Position numbers and translations under genes: made by a program. This document shows, piece by piece, positions 1-7,811 of a stretch of DNA of 38,949 bases. The notes under the pieces were generated by a model. It did not search any database and was not told the DNA's origin. It was given only the letters and a program-made list of their open reading frames with translations. Each line of letters begins with the position of its first letter. Position 1 is the stretch's first letter. The stretch comes from Spirochaetota bacterium. Lineage in GTDB: Bacteria; Spirochaetota; UBA4802; UBA5368. The DNA lies in contig SCSX01000059.1 in assembly GCA_004297825.1 (NCBI GenBank), positions 1 to 38,949 on the forward strand, written 5' to 3'.

Positions 1-1
1 C

Positions 2-697
2 ACGCTGCTCCTTCCACCGGGCGGGGGAAACCTTTTCGTGGTCGGAGACGACTGGCAGTCGATCTACGCCTTCAGGGACAGCCGTGTCGAGTATATCGTC
101 CGGTTTAAAAATTATTTCCCCGGGGCGGTCGTCCATAAGCTCACCGTGAATTACCGTTCGGCAAGGGAGATCGTCCGCGTATCGAACCGGTTTATCCGGC
201 GCAATCGCTTTCGGACCCGCAAGCTTCTCTCCCCGCGCAGGCCCATGCGGGGGGATGTGGGCGGCCGGGAGGTCGGTTCCTTCGAAGAGGAGCTGGAAGC
301 CCTGGGGGACCTCCTGCCGGAACTTGTCGCGCGATACGGATCGGTCGCGGTGTTATTCCGGAACAACTGGCAGGGCAATCTCATTCGCCGGCGCATACCG
401 TCCGCCCCTGATCTCGAAAAAGACGGAAAGCTCGCGCTCATGACGATGCACGCGTCGAAGGGCCTCGAATTTCCAGCCGTAATCATATGCGGGGTGAGTG
501 ACGAGGTCATTCCCGACGCGTTCGCGCCCCTGGAGGAAGAGCGGCGCTTGTTCTATGTCGCGCTCACGAGGGCAAAGGACTGCCTGCGGGTTATCTATCA
601 CCGAAACCCGCAGGGCGGCATTGCGCGCTTTGCGAAGGAATTGGGATTTCGGCCGCGCACCAGGGATTTGCGTGGAGAACGCCTGGGGCCGGCATAA
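2..697 (+). CDS. UvrD/Rep-type helicase, C-terminal part (5' end outside window)
   Basis: The C-terminal motor half of a superfamily 1 DNA helicase, which should translocate on and unwind DNA with ATP. The frame is open from base 2. It shows motif III (VVGDDWQSIYAFR), motif IV (NYRS), motif V (MTMHASKGLEF) and motif VI (ERRLFYVALTRAK) in order, then about 45 further residues to a TAA stop. The spacing is odd. Only about 97 residues separate NYRS from MTMHASKGLEF, whereas UvrD, Rep and PcrA have about 260 there, so the 2B subdomain must be absent or vestigial. The usual GDDDQ is GDDWQ here. Family membership is certain from the motifs. The exact role (repair, or a helicase attached to another domain) cannot be told without the N-terminus. 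Confidence 0.9.
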   Translation, partial: TLLLPPGGGNLFVVGDDWQSIYAFRDSRVEYIVRFKNYFPGAVVHKLTVNYRSAREIVRVSNRFIRRNRFRTRKLLSPRRPMRGDVGGREVGSFEEELEALGDLLPELVARYGSVAVLFRNNWQGNLIRRRIPSAPDLEKDGKLALMTMHASKGLEFPAVIICGVSDEVIPDAFAPLEEERRLFYVALTRAKDCLRVIYHRNPQGGIARFAKELGFRPRTRDLRGERLGPA

Positions 698-787
698 GGT
701 CCGCACCTGCCGCGTTGCGAGGCGTTCGATGGCAGGGGATATCATTTCATGAAGGGTCGCGTATCGGCCCCCCGATTCTGATCATTG

Positions 788-930
788 CCCATATCACAAA
801 AACAGCATCAGGAGGCCCCTTAAATCCCTCCGGAGGGGAACTTCAGCAATCGGCAGAATATGCATTTTCTATCATTGGCAGATGTCGTTGCCCCCGCAAA
901 GGGGAGTGGGGCGTTTTTAACCTGTGGGTA
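788..930 (+). repeat. Dispersed repeat R1, copy 1
   Basis: It begins CCCATATCACAAAAA and ends GTTTTTAACCTGTGGGT. The same order of blocks recurs near 24.5 kb and 27.6 kb, and in diverged form at 38.7 kb: a C-run/G-run hairpin, a conserved centre (CGGCAGAATATGCATTTTCT), a GATGTCGTTGCCCCC block, a second G-run and a T-tract. It fills most of the 267-bp gap between the helicase and the minus-strand carbonic anhydrase gene, where its hairpin plus T-run could also stop transcription. Confidence 0.85.
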
Positions 931-964
931 ATGGGTAGATTGACGTGCGGGTGAAACGCGGTGA

Positions 965-1603
965 TCAGCCTTCGGCGGGTCGCAGCACGAAGGACAGCGC
1001 GTCGAGGACTTCCATTCCCGCGAGGATACTTTCATTGAGCACCGCTGCATGGCGTTTCGCGGCGGCCACTATCTGCTGAGGCGCGTCCGGGTCAATGGGT
1101 TCACCGCTCTTGTAATGGCGGGAGAGCTGGAAGTAAATGAGCGCCGCTTCGAGCGGCGTTATCAGGTCCCGGTAGCGATTTTCCCTTACCACGGCGGGGT
1201 TTCCCGCCGCGAGCGAGAAGGGGGGTATCACGCTGTCCTGCTTGACGACGGCGCCCGCCGCGACGATGCTTCCCCTCCCCACGACCGCGCCGTTCATCAC
1301 CACCGAGTGCATGCCCACGACGACGCAGTCCCCAACCATGCAGCCGTGTACGATCGCACCGTGGCCCACTGTTACACAGGCTCCCACCGTGAGCGGATGC
1401 TCAAGGTCGCAGTGGAGCACTGCGTTGTCCTGGATGTTGGAGAGTGCGCTTACCGTAATGGCGTTCATGTCCGACCTGAGCACGGCCCCCGGGAATACCG
1501 AGGAACCGGGTCCCAGCGATACCCTTCCGAGTACCGTTGCCCCCGGGTGAACGAAGGGACCCATGTCACACGGGAGGTCAAAGTGCGTGCCGGAAGGAAG
1601 CAT
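965..1603 (-). CDS. Gamma-carbonic anhydrase family protein (left-handed beta-helix)
   Basis: A 212-residue protein of the gamma-carbonic anhydrase/YrdA/PaaY group, expected to be a cytoplasmic trimer of hexapeptide beta-helices with metal sites between subunits. All three metal-binding histidines of the Cam family are present: H64 (AVLHCD), H81 and H86 (VGHGAIVHG). R43 and D45 (LRSD) and Q58 (NIQDN) match the conserved active-site positions, so hydration of CO2 is possible, although many relatives have no shown activity. Repeated hexapeptides run from about residue 14 to 125, followed by a helical C-terminus. It starts 6 bp after the stop of the poly(A) polymerase gene on the same strand, so the two are probably cotranscribed. 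Its substrate is not settled by sequence. Confidence 0.85.
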   Translation of the reverse strand: MLPSGTHFDLPCDMGPFVHPGATVLGRVSLGPGSSVFPGAVLRSDMNAITVSALSNIQDNAVLHCDLEHPLTVGACVTVGHGAIVHGCMVGDCVVVGMHSVVMNGAVVGRGSIVAAGAVVKQDSVIPPFSLAAGNPAVVRENRYRDLITPLEAALIYFQLSRHYKSGEPIDPDAPQQIVAAAKRHAAVLNESILAGMEVLDALSFVLRPAEG

Positions 1604-1609
1604 ATGCCC

Positions 1610-3010
1610 CTATGAAGGGCCCGGTGCGGGGTCCTGGTGAATTTTCCGCGGCGGACGCCGTCTTCTCCGGCGTTTACGCCGGGGAGCCCCCGTCGTTTCG
1701 CGCGATTCGGTTTCCTGCGTGCCCCCGTGGGCTGCCGGCGCGTCCGGGGAGAGCGCCGCGTCCGACGAGCCCGCGGAGTCGCGCGGCTCGCGGGCCCGGT
1801 CTTTCCAGTACTTGAGGCTGCCCGCGTTTCCGCCGGGAAGCCCCGACAGGATTTCGAAAAAGAGGAGCGCATCGGCGAAGTAGGGGCTGCGGATGAAATT
1901 GCCCTCCGAGCGCCTCGCGCGCCTTCCGGCGTTAACGCGCGAAAACGTCCACTGGCGTGCCGCGGTATTACAGATTCTGTCCCACTCCTTGCGGGGGAGC
2001 CGGAGCCTCTGCACCATATCCTGCATTTTCTCCTGGAGTGAGATGAACACGTCCTGATAGTTCGTCTTTTCAGCCTCTTCCCCCACCGCTTCGATGATGA
2101 AGTCCCAGAGAAGCGCGGTGAGCAGCACGGAGGTGGATATGTCTTCGCCCCGGGCACGGCGGCGGTCCACCGCATCGAGGCGTGTTCGCAGGGAGCTCTG
2201 GTGGCGGGTGTCGGTGAGCTCGGGGATCCAGTGTTTGAGCAGACCCCAGTCGTTGAGATTGGTGAAGGTCCGCGCCGATGCGCCGGATCGGAGTATCTTG
2301 TAAACCTCCTCGAGAAGCCGGTTCGCGTTCGCCTCTTTAATCAGGTGCGCGCAGTCATTAACGGCCTTGAGCTCTCGCCGGGGGAGTGAGAATCCCAGCT
2401 GTGCGCAGAAGCGCCCGGCCCGGATGATCCGAACGGGGTCCTCGGCGAAGCGTTCCGCGGGGTTTCCGATACAGCGAAGGGCTTTTTTTGAGAGGTCCGC
2501 CAGCCCGCCGGTATAGTCGACCAGGGACGAATCGCCGCTGTCGAAATAGAGCGCGTTCACGGTGAAATCCCGCCTGAGGACGTCCTCTTCTATCGTGCCG
2601 AACACGTTGTTGGCGGCGTAGCGCGGCCCCTGGACCTCCTCCGGGTCGACCAGGGCCCGGAACGTGGCGACCTCCACGAACCGGTCGTGCGAAACATAGA
2701 CGTGCGCGAGCCGGAAGCGCCTTCCTATCAGGAAACACCTCTTGAACAGCCTCTTGATCTGGTTGGGCCGCGCATCGGACACGATATCGAAATCCTTGGC
2801 CTTTTTATCGAGCAGTATGTCGCGAATGCATCCCCCCACCAGGTATGCCTTGTAACCGTTCCTGCGCAGGCGGTCCAGGATGGCAAGCACCTCCGGTTCA
2901 ACGCGTCCGCGCGACATCTTATGATTCTTTGCCGGCACTATCACCGGGTATTTTTTCTTAAATAATGACCACATGCTCTTTATGCCTGTCGCGTATGAAT
3001 TTTCCGCCAT
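1610..3010 (-). CDS. pcnB: Poly(A) polymerase I / CCA-adding-type nucleotidyltransferase
   Basis: A 466-residue class II nucleotidyltransferase that should add 3' adenosines to RNA, marking it for decay, or CCA to tRNA. The head domain has GG (59-60), RD (63-64) and the catalytic DFD (73-75). The motif CFLIGRRFRLAHV (92-104) is typical of bacterial poly(A) polymerases rather than CCA enzymes. Residues from about 400 are low in complexity and end in an arginine-rich tract (about 441-452), like the basic tail of E. coli PAP I. The start is uncertain: M1, M13 and M32 are all possible and none has a strong ribosome site. M32 lies just before the family's usual beginning. The gamma-CA gene follows 6 bp downstream. 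PcnB is preferred over Cca because of the RRFRLAHV block and the tail. Confidence 0.85.
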   Translation of the reverse strand: MAENSYATGIKSMWSLFKKKYPVIVPAKNHKMSRGRVEPEVLAILDRLRRNGYKAYLVGGCIRDILLDKKAKDFDIVSDARPNQIKRLFKRCFLIGRRFRLAHVYVSHDRFVEVATFRALVDPEEVQGPRYAANNVFGTIEEDVLRRDFTVNALYFDSGDSSLVDYTGGLADLSKKALRCIGNPAERFAEDPVRIIRAGRFCAQLGFSLPRRELKAVNDCAHLIKEANANRLLEEVYKILRSGASARTFTNLNDWGLLKHWIPELTDTRHQSSLRTRLDAVDRRRARGEDISTSVLLTALLWDFIIEAVGEEAEKTNYQDVFISLQEKMQDMVQRLRLPRKEWDRICNTAARQWTFSRVNAGRRARRSEGNFIRSPYFADALLFFEILSGLPGGNAGSLKYWKDRAREPRDSAGSSDAALSPDAPAAHGGTQETESRETTGAPRRKRRRRRRPPRKIHQDPAPGPS

Positions 3011-3197
3011 GTATCGGACATCCGGCGGTCATGAATGCCCGACACGGGCCGGTGGTTCGATAAAACGGGTAAAACCTGCCCGATTTATCGCACGGCAGGT
3101 GGAATCTCGATGGCAAGGGTAGACAGTATACCATGAAATTGCCACTACAATTTGCATTATAGGGGATTTGATACGCGGTAAAATTAATGAGAAAGTA

Positions 3198-3225
3198 TTG
3201 ACAAGCGACCGACCCCCCGTACCAT
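3198..3225 (+). promoter_or_regulatory. Sigma70-type promoter for the 59-residue membrane protein
   Basis: Consensus -35 TTGACA (3198-3203) and a weaker -10 TACCAT (3220-3225) with a 16-bp spacer. An alternative -10, CATTAT, lies 3 bp further on. It stands about 75 bp before the small gene at 3299. Confidence 0.5.
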
Positions 3226-3298
3226 TATCCCCCGAAACGGCGATGGCCCCTCGGGGCGCTGCGGACATCGCAATAAAGGTCATTTCACGAGGTAGCGA

Positions 3299-3478
3299 AT
3301 GGACAAATTCGTCATGGATATCATCCGGGAATACCATGTGGCGGTGCATCACAGCATCTGGATCGCGGGCATAATCTGCTGCTGGGTTGCGCTGACCGGG
3401 GGCATACGCTTTGGGATCGCGATCTACCGGAGAAAAAAAGGCATTTATCCCCCCGCGACAAGCATGATGGAACATTAG
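3299..3478 (+). CDS. Small one-helix membrane protein (59 aa), unknown function
   Basis: An ORF of 59 codons starting at ATG, 6 bases after a GAGGT ribosome site, with a consensus promoter upstream and a strong terminator 14 bases after its TAG. Residues 1-18 are amphipathic with two adjacent histidines (VHHS). Residues 19-43 form one membrane helix (start SIWIAGIICCWVALTGG) containing a CC pair, followed by a positive patch (RRKKG) that would put the C-terminus inside. I do not recognise a family. Its convergent neighbour at 3531 is an HMA-like protein, and the His and Cys residues invite a metal-related guess, but that is only inference. It looks real because promoter, ribosome site, ORF and terminator are all in register. 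Confidence 0.65.
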   Translation: MDKFVMDIIREYHVAVHHSIWIAGIICCWVALTGGIRFGIAIYRRKKGIYPPATSMMEH

Positions 3479-3491
3479 AAACAAGCAATAA

Positions 3492-3516
3492 AAAGGGGCG
3501 CTTACGGCGCCCCTTT
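3492..3516. terminator. Bidirectional rho-independent terminator
   Basis: A perfect 10-bp stem, AAAGGGGCGC / GCGCCCCTTT, with loop TTACG. It carries an A-run on one side and a T-run on the other, so it can end transcription of both converging genes (59-residue protein and HMA-like protein). Confidence 0.85.
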
Positions 3517-3530
3517 CCATTAATCCTATC

Positions 3531-3875
3531 CTACCTGTGGTTTTTTACCGCCTGTCCCGGGGGCCGCGTCAAACGGCGTGCCGGGGAAGCCTGACTCTGA
3601 ATTTCATTCTTTTCGGTAAAGCTGATAAACCTGGTCTTAAGCGATTCCAGCACATTCTCCACCGGGTAGCATCCCAGGTCGCGAAGCTTCTTGGTGAGCG
3701 ATGCATAGGTCACGAATTTAAGATTATAGCTGACCCTGAGCGACCGGCTTCCCGCGTTCGATGATACCTGCATCACGCCCAGAAGGCTTCCCAGGGTCGA
3801 TTCGGCCTTGCTGAGCGAATCCGGCTTTGTAAGGGAGCGTACTTTAAAAACGTGCGTTTTCAAGATATCTTTCAT
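3531..3875 (-). CDS. HMA-like ferredoxin-fold protein without the metal CXXC
   Basis: A 114-residue protein. Residues 5-75 follow the beta-alpha-beta-beta-alpha-beta pattern of heavy-metal-associated (HMA) domains: a first strand THVFKVRSL, a helix over the serine-rich segment to LGSLLGV, strands MQVSSNAG and LRVSYNL, a helix YASLTKKLRDLG and a last strand YPVE. The metal loop that should read MxCxxC is absent, and the only cysteine (LGCYPVE) is in the last loop. It may therefore be a degenerate or regulatory member. Residues 90-114 are a basic, probably disordered tail. The start has a GGAGGAG site 9 bases upstream. The promoter directly upstream is overlain by a perfect palindrome, so tight repression is likely. 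The family assignment rests on secondary-structure pattern only. Confidence 0.6.
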   Translation of the reverse strand: MKDILKTHVFKVRSLTKPDSLSKAESTLGSLLGVMQVSSNAGSRSLRVSYNLKFVTYASLTKKLRDLGCYPVENVLESLKTRFISFTEKNEIQSQASPARRLTRPPGQAVKNHR

Positions 3876-3900
3876 CCGGTGTTCTCCTCCCCCCGTGACA

Positions 3901-3967
3901 TATTAAATTTCCAAATTTAATATAATTCTTAAATTTCGATTCAGCAATAATTTATTGTGAATTATTG
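3901..3967. promoter_or_regulatory. Pair of AT-rich palindromic operators
   Basis: A perfect 22-bp palindrome lies at 3901-3922 (TATTAAATTT, CC, AAATTTAATA). A second inverted repeat lies at 3945-3967 (CAATAATT, 7-bp spacer, AATTATTG). A further half site, TTAAATTTC, is at 3929-3937, and a related repeat ATTATT-6-AATAAT is at 4058-4075. The first covers the -10 and transcription start of the minus-strand promoter and the second covers its -35. This is the geometry of a repressor operator. The regulator is not identifiable and is not encoded next door. Confidence 0.65.
3919..3947 (-). promoter_or_regulatory. Promoter of the HMA-like gene
   Basis: Read on the minus strand: -35 TTGCTG (3942-3947), 17-bp spacer, -10 TATATT (3919-3924). 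Transcription would start near 3912, inside the 22-bp palindrome, about 37 bases before the start codon. Confidence 0.6.
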
Positions 3968-4117
3968 GACCTCCCGTACACATCCGCCGCCTGCGCGACG
4001 GTACGAACCCGCTGCAAGGGGGGTGCCGGAGGGAAAGGGAAATATCGGCCCACCAAAATTATTGAAGTGAATAATAATCGGACGAGTTTAATTTTAACCC
4101 ATCAAGGCTAAAAATAA

Positions 4118-4146
4118 TTGACAGTCCGGACGGTTTGGAATATACT
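4118..4146 (+). promoter_or_regulatory. Strong sigma70-type promoter of the lipase gene
   Basis: TTGACA (4118-4123), exactly 17 bp, TATACT (4141-4146). This predicts a leader of about 40 bases with AGGAGG at 4182-4187, 6 bases before the ATG. It is the best promoter match seen in the window. Confidence 0.8.
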
Positions 4147-4193
4147 TGGGTTATGTCCGAGTGGCGCAAAAAAGAAAATTCAGGAGGATTTGA

Positions 4194-5084
4194 ATGAATC
4201 GAATCACCGTATGCCTGAGTATCGTGCTGTGTCTTGTATTTTCAACCGGGCTGGCCTTCGCGGGCGGCGATTCAGATGCGTGCGCCACAAAGTACCCGAT
4301 CGTGCTTTCGCATGGAATGGGTGCCCATGCCGACAACCTTGGGATAGGCTACTGGTACAACATCCCCGGAACGCTCGAGGATGAGGGCGCCGACGTCTAT
4401 ATCTCGGACCAGATGGCAATGCAGGGAACGGCGTACCGCGCGCAGGAGGTCAAGGCGTACGTGCAGTACGTGCTCGCCGTTACGGGAAAATCGAAAGTCA
4501 ACATCGTGGGCCATTCCCACGGGACCCTGGATACCCGTTACATGATATCGAACCTGGGCATGTCGAGCAAGGTCGCGAGCTATACCAGCATCGCCGGTCC
4601 GCATCGCGGAAGCTCGGTGGCCGATGTCGTCCTTGGCGTGCTTCCCGACAGCGGGGAGTGGCTGGTTTCGGGGCTCGTGAACACGATCTATGACTGGATT
4701 TTCGGCGACGCGTCGAACAGCCTTCAGGGTGCGCGCGACCTCTCGACGAGCTACATGAAAAACACCTTCAACCCCAATACCCCGAACATTTCCGGCATCT
4801 ACTACCAGAGCTGGTCGGCCAAGATCAAGCTTATTACCGCCGACTTCCTGATCACGGAGCCCACGTGGCTGCTCATGAAATTCTACGAGGGCGACAACGA
4901 CTGCCTCGTATCGGTGACCTCGTCGAAGTGGGGGACATGGCGCGGCATCCAGGAAGGCGCGTGGTGGTGCGGCGGCGTATCGCACTTCAATATCGTCGAC
5001 CAGTTCCTGGGGATTACGCCCGGCTTTGACGCCCCGCAGTTCTACGTGGATGTCGTGAGCGAGCTAAAAAACAAGGGCTATTAA
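4194..5084 (+). CDS. lip: Secreted triacylglycerol lipase (family I, Lif-dependent type)
   Basis: A 296-residue alpha/beta hydrolase that should cleave triacylglycerols outside the cell. Residues 1-23 are a signal peptide ending AFA. The mature protein begins near residue 24 and soon reaches the oxyanion segment YPIVLSHGM (34-42). The nucleophile is S108 in GHSHG, the acid probably D236 in GDNDCLVSV, and the base H264 in GVSHFNIVD, with D269 placed like the calcium ligand of Pseudomonas lipases. C237 and C259 could form the conserved disulfide. The length and motif order fit family I.1/I.2 lipases, which need a membrane-bound foldase. A candidate foldase gene lies at 6807-7796 on the other strand, with lnt between. 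AGGAGG precedes the start, and a hairpin follows the stop. Confidence 0.9.
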   Translation: MNRITVCLSIVLCLVFSTGLAFAGGDSDACATKYPIVLSHGMGAHADNLGIGYWYNIPGTLEDEGADVYISDQMAMQGTAYRAQEVKAYVQYVLAVTGKSKVNIVGHSHGTLDTRYMISNLGMSSKVASYTSIAGPHRGSSVADVVLGVLPDSGEWLVSGLVNTIYDWIFGDASNSLQGARDLSTSYMKNTFNPNTPNISGIYYQSWSAKIKLITADFLITEPTWLLMKFYEGDNDCLVSVTSSKWGTWRGIQEGAWWCGGVSHFNIVDQFLGITPGFDAPQFYVDVVSELKNKGY

Positions 5085-5108
5085 TACTAACGTGCATGTC
5101 AATCCGGT

Positions 5109-5137
5109 GAATGGGTCGCGCTGTGCGCGGCCCATTC
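5109..5137. terminator. Hairpin after the lipase gene
   Basis: GAATGGG and CGCGC pair with GCGCG and CCCATTC around a TGT loop, with one T-G wobble, giving a 13-bp stem. No T-run follows, so it may act as an mRNA 3' stabiliser or a weak terminator. Confidence 0.6.
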
Positions 5138-5233
5138 GTGTGTCCGGGTGTCCGGTTTCCACCCCGCACACGCAGCCGATGAACCGCCTTGAAAGATGAT
5201 TGCGGATTTTACCCGGACCGCTACCCTGCGCCG

Positions 5234-6826
5234 ATGAACCGCTTTTCCCCGGCAGGATTTTACCCATACCTCTGGTCCGTGTGCTCGGCCTTCGCGGCTG
5301 CCCTGGCGCTCTCGTTCGAGTGGGCATACCCTCTCGCGTTCTTGTGCATGGTCCCTTTATTCGGCACCCTGTCGCGCGCGGGGGGCCTCCTCCGCGGAGC
5401 GGGCATCGGCTTCACCTGGGGCTTCGTGTTCGCGGCCGCCGTGGGGTACGGAGTTTTTTTCGCCCTTCACGATCACTATGGTAAATCGGCATTTTTTTCG
5501 CTCCTGTTCATGACCGGTTTTGTCCTTGTGCCTGCCGGCATCCTTTACGGGATCGTGGGCGCCGCGTGCCGGTTCCTTTACCGGGATACCATGGCGTTTT
5601 TCGCGCTGGTCGCGCCGTCGGTGCTGGTACTGTGCGAATACCTGCGCGAGATACTGCCCGGCATGATTCCCTGGGGCGGCCTGGGGTATTCCCTGACCGC
5701 GAGCCCCCTGCTACTGCAGACCGCTGACACCTGGGGGCAGTATGGACTTTCATGGATCCTGTTCTGCATAAACGGGCTGGTATGGGCCGCGATTTCCGGC
5801 ATGGTTCGGTCAAGGCGCTTAACCGGGGGGGAGGACGCGTATCGGACCCCCCAATCTTCCATTAAAGCGCTTCTTCCCGCCGGTATCGCGGTACTGGCGC
5901 TGGCTCTTCTCTGTACGTACGGGGGCATTGCCTTGAACCGGTGGCGATCCCCGGAACGGGCGGGTGGCGGGGGAGCCCCGGGCATCCAGGCGGTCATCGC
6001 CCAGGCGAGCCATGGGCAGCGCGAGCGCTGGAGGGACGACTCGTTCTATGCCCGGCTTGAGTCCTACCTGGCGCTTTCGGGAGCGCCGGCCGGGGAGGGG
6101 CGCATGATCGTATGGCCGGAAACGGTGCTCAATTCACCGCGGCGCCTGCAACCCGCGCTTTTTGCGCGGCTGGCCCAGGCGGCGGGGGAGAACGGCGTGC
6201 TTTTATCGGGGGGTGTGCGCCACGCCGCGGGAGGCGAGTTTAACGCGGTATGGACGATTTCGGGCGATGGGGAAACATCGTCGTACGACAAGCATATACT
6301 TCTCCCCTTCGCGGAAACGGCACCTCTCGAGAGCGGCGGGCTGGGGGCCTACTACGAGGCGCCGTCCAGGTTCGAACCGGGAACGGGACCGCTCACGGTG
6401 AGCACAGTCCACGGAAAGGTTGGAACTTCGATATGCTTTGAACTGTTATACGGCGACTTTATCCGGCAATCGGTGCGCGGAGGCGCGGGGATACTGGTAA
6501 ATGTTTCGAACGACGCGTGGTTCGGGGATTCGAATATGCCGCGTATCCACGCGCGCGCCGCGGCGATGCGGGCGGTGGAGGAGCGGCGCTACGTGCTGCG
6601 CGCGTCCAACAGCGGGATATCGGCGGTCGTCGCGCCTTCCGGTGACGTCTTTGCGCAGACTGCGCTGTTCTCCCGCGAGGCCCTGCGCGCGGAGATTCAT
6701 GCGCTGGACACTGATACGGTATTCGCGCGCGCGGGCTATTGGGTGGTGTATGCGTCCATCCTGATCGTCATGGGGGCCCTCGTGCGTATGCTCGCGCGCG
6801 GTGGGGCTACCGGGACCCCTTCATGA
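5234..6826 (+). CDS. lnt: Apolipoprotein N-acyltransferase
   Basis: An inner-membrane enzyme that moves an acyl chain from phospholipid to the N-terminal cysteine of lipoproteins, the last step of lipoprotein maturation in diderms. With this start it has 530 residues, close to the family norm. Several membrane helices fill about residues 5-215, then a nitrilase-like periplasmic domain carries the triad: E296 (WPET), K353 (YDKHILLPF) and C401 (SICFELLYGD). NVSNDAWFGDS is also a family signature. One last helix lies near the C-terminus. The start is unclear: an in-frame TTG at 5189 would add 15 residues, and neither has a good ribosome site. ATG 5234 is chosen because family members begin just before helix 1. 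Its 3' end overlaps the convergent Lif gene by 20 bp. Confidence 0.92.
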   Translation: MNRFSPAGFYPYLWSVCSAFAAALALSFEWAYPLAFLCMVPLFGTLSRAGGLLRGAGIGFTWGFVFAAAVGYGVFFALHDHYGKSAFFSLLFMTGFVLVPAGILYGIVGAACRFLYRDTMAFFALVAPSVLVLCEYLREILPGMIPWGGLGYSLTASPLLLQTADTWGQYGLSWILFCINGLVWAAISGMVRSRRLTGGEDAYRTPQSSIKALLPAGIAVLALALLCTYGGIALNRWRSPERAGGGGAPGIQAVIAQASHGQRERWRDDSFYARLESYLALSGAPAGEGRMIVWPETVLNSPRRLQPALFARLAQAAGENGVLLSGGVRHAAGGEFNAVWTISGDGETSSYDKHILLPFAETAPLESGGLGAYYEAPSRFEPGTGPLTVSTVHGKVGTSICFELLYGDFIRQSVRGGAGILVNVSNDAWFGDSNMPRIHARAAAMRAVEERRYVLRASNSGISAVVAPSGDVFAQTALFSREALRAEIHALDTDTVFARAGYWVVYASILIVMGALVRMLARGGATGTPS

Positions 6827-7796
6827 TATTCTCGCGGCGCCTGAACGCGTCCGCCTCTTCGCCAAACGTCTGGTTTTGCAGTTCGAGGATCTGTTTTTCC
6901 TTTTCGGCCGCGTCCAGGTTCACGTCGCCCTGTATCCGGAATTCCTTCTTGCGATAGTCGTCTTCCTTTAGTTTCTCGGCTGCGAGCTCCGCGTCGACGT
7001 TTTCAAGGCGGCCTATCACCTCGTCGTCGAAAAACTCCTTCCTGAACTCCCTGATCTTTCCGGATTTCCGGGCATCTTCCATGCCCTCCAGGTCCTTCGA
7101 GTACATCTGGAGCTTTTCTGTATAGCGATCGAAGGGCTTCTCGAAGCTGTCGGGGGCGTCCTCACCCTCTTTGCCCCACATGTCCCCCTTGAGGGCGGAA
7201 ATCTTCGATTCCTTTTCGGCGCCGGTGAGGGATTCGTCGTGCAGTATCCCGCCTTTGCGGAATCGATACTCCTGGATTTTCACCTCCGCGCCCCAGAGCG
7301 CATCGGCAAGCTCTTTGCCGAAGAATTCGCGGCGGTGGTCCTGAAGCTTCCGTAAATAAGCCAGGGCATCTTCCGCGGTGGCCGGCTGTTTCCATCCGCG
7401 CACCGTGCCCGCCAGGTTCTGTTCGTATGTGGAGAACTTCTTATAGTGGGCGAACATCTCTTCCGCGCGCGCGGGATCCATGATGGACAGAAGGTAGTCA
7501 TGGACCTTTTTCAAATGGTCCTCCAGCCCCATCTCGCGGAATTTCCACTGGAGGGATTTGAAGAAACGGACGGTCTGGGAGTTCGCGGCCGATTCCGGGA
7601 AGTACCTCCCGGCGGCTTCCCGCGAATCGATCCGTACGTTCTTGAAGAAGCGCTGAACGTCTTCGCGGCTGACGTGCGCGCTTTTGTCGATGACGTACTC
7701 GTCCGGCCGGCCGCTCCCGCCGCGGGAGCAGGCGAGCCGGTAGAGCAGAAACGCGAGCAGGGCGAGGGCGATGACAATGGCGAGCGTGCGTTTCAT
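6807..7796 (-). CDS. lif: Lipase secretion chaperone / lipase-specific foldase
   Basis: A 329-residue membrane-anchored steric chaperone that should fold the secreted lipase in the periplasm. Residues 4-22 form one N-terminal membrane helix, then a variable linker and a long all-helical domain rich in charged residues, as in LifO. The best family marks are the repeat REFFGKELADALWGAEVK (about 154-171), followed by LTGAEKESKISALKG, and the C-terminal FFDDEVIGRLENVDAELAAE...AEKEKQILELQNQTFGEEA. These match the two GxEAxxRLxxLD / F(D/G)xExxR blocks of lipase chaperones. The signature RxxFDY of the first mini-domain is not preserved; TVRFFKSL lies where I would expect it, so this is a diverged member. 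GGAGGAG lies 3 bases before the ATG, and the MFS gene ends 15 bp upstream in the same direction. The likely client is the lipase at 4194. Confidence 0.82.
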   Translation of the reverse strand: MKRTLAIVIALALLAFLLYRLACSRGGSGRPDEYVIDKSAHVSREDVQRFFKNVRIDSREAAGRYFPESAANSQTVRFFKSLQWKFREMGLEDHLKKVHDYLLSIMDPARAEEMFAHYKKFSTYEQNLAGTVRGWKQPATAEDALAYLRKLQDHRREFFGKELADALWGAEVKIQEYRFRKGGILHDESLTGAEKESKISALKGDMWGKEGEDAPDSFEKPFDRYTEKLQMYSKDLEGMEDARKSGKIREFRKEFFDDEVIGRLENVDAELAAEKLKEDDYRKKEFRIQGDVNLDAAEKEKQILELQNQTFGEEADAFRRRENIMKGSR

Positions 7797-7811
7797 GCAC
7801 TCCTCCGCTGG

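Noticed and set aside
715-954. Small frame containing HITKTASGGPLNP, and a like one at 27611
   Set aside because: Both are translations of repeat R1; the similarity is from the DNA repeat, not from a protein family.
3029-3520. 163-codon minus-strand frame between pcnB and the HMA-like gene
   Set aside because: It lies antisense to the 59-residue gene with its promoter and terminator, and has no family signal.
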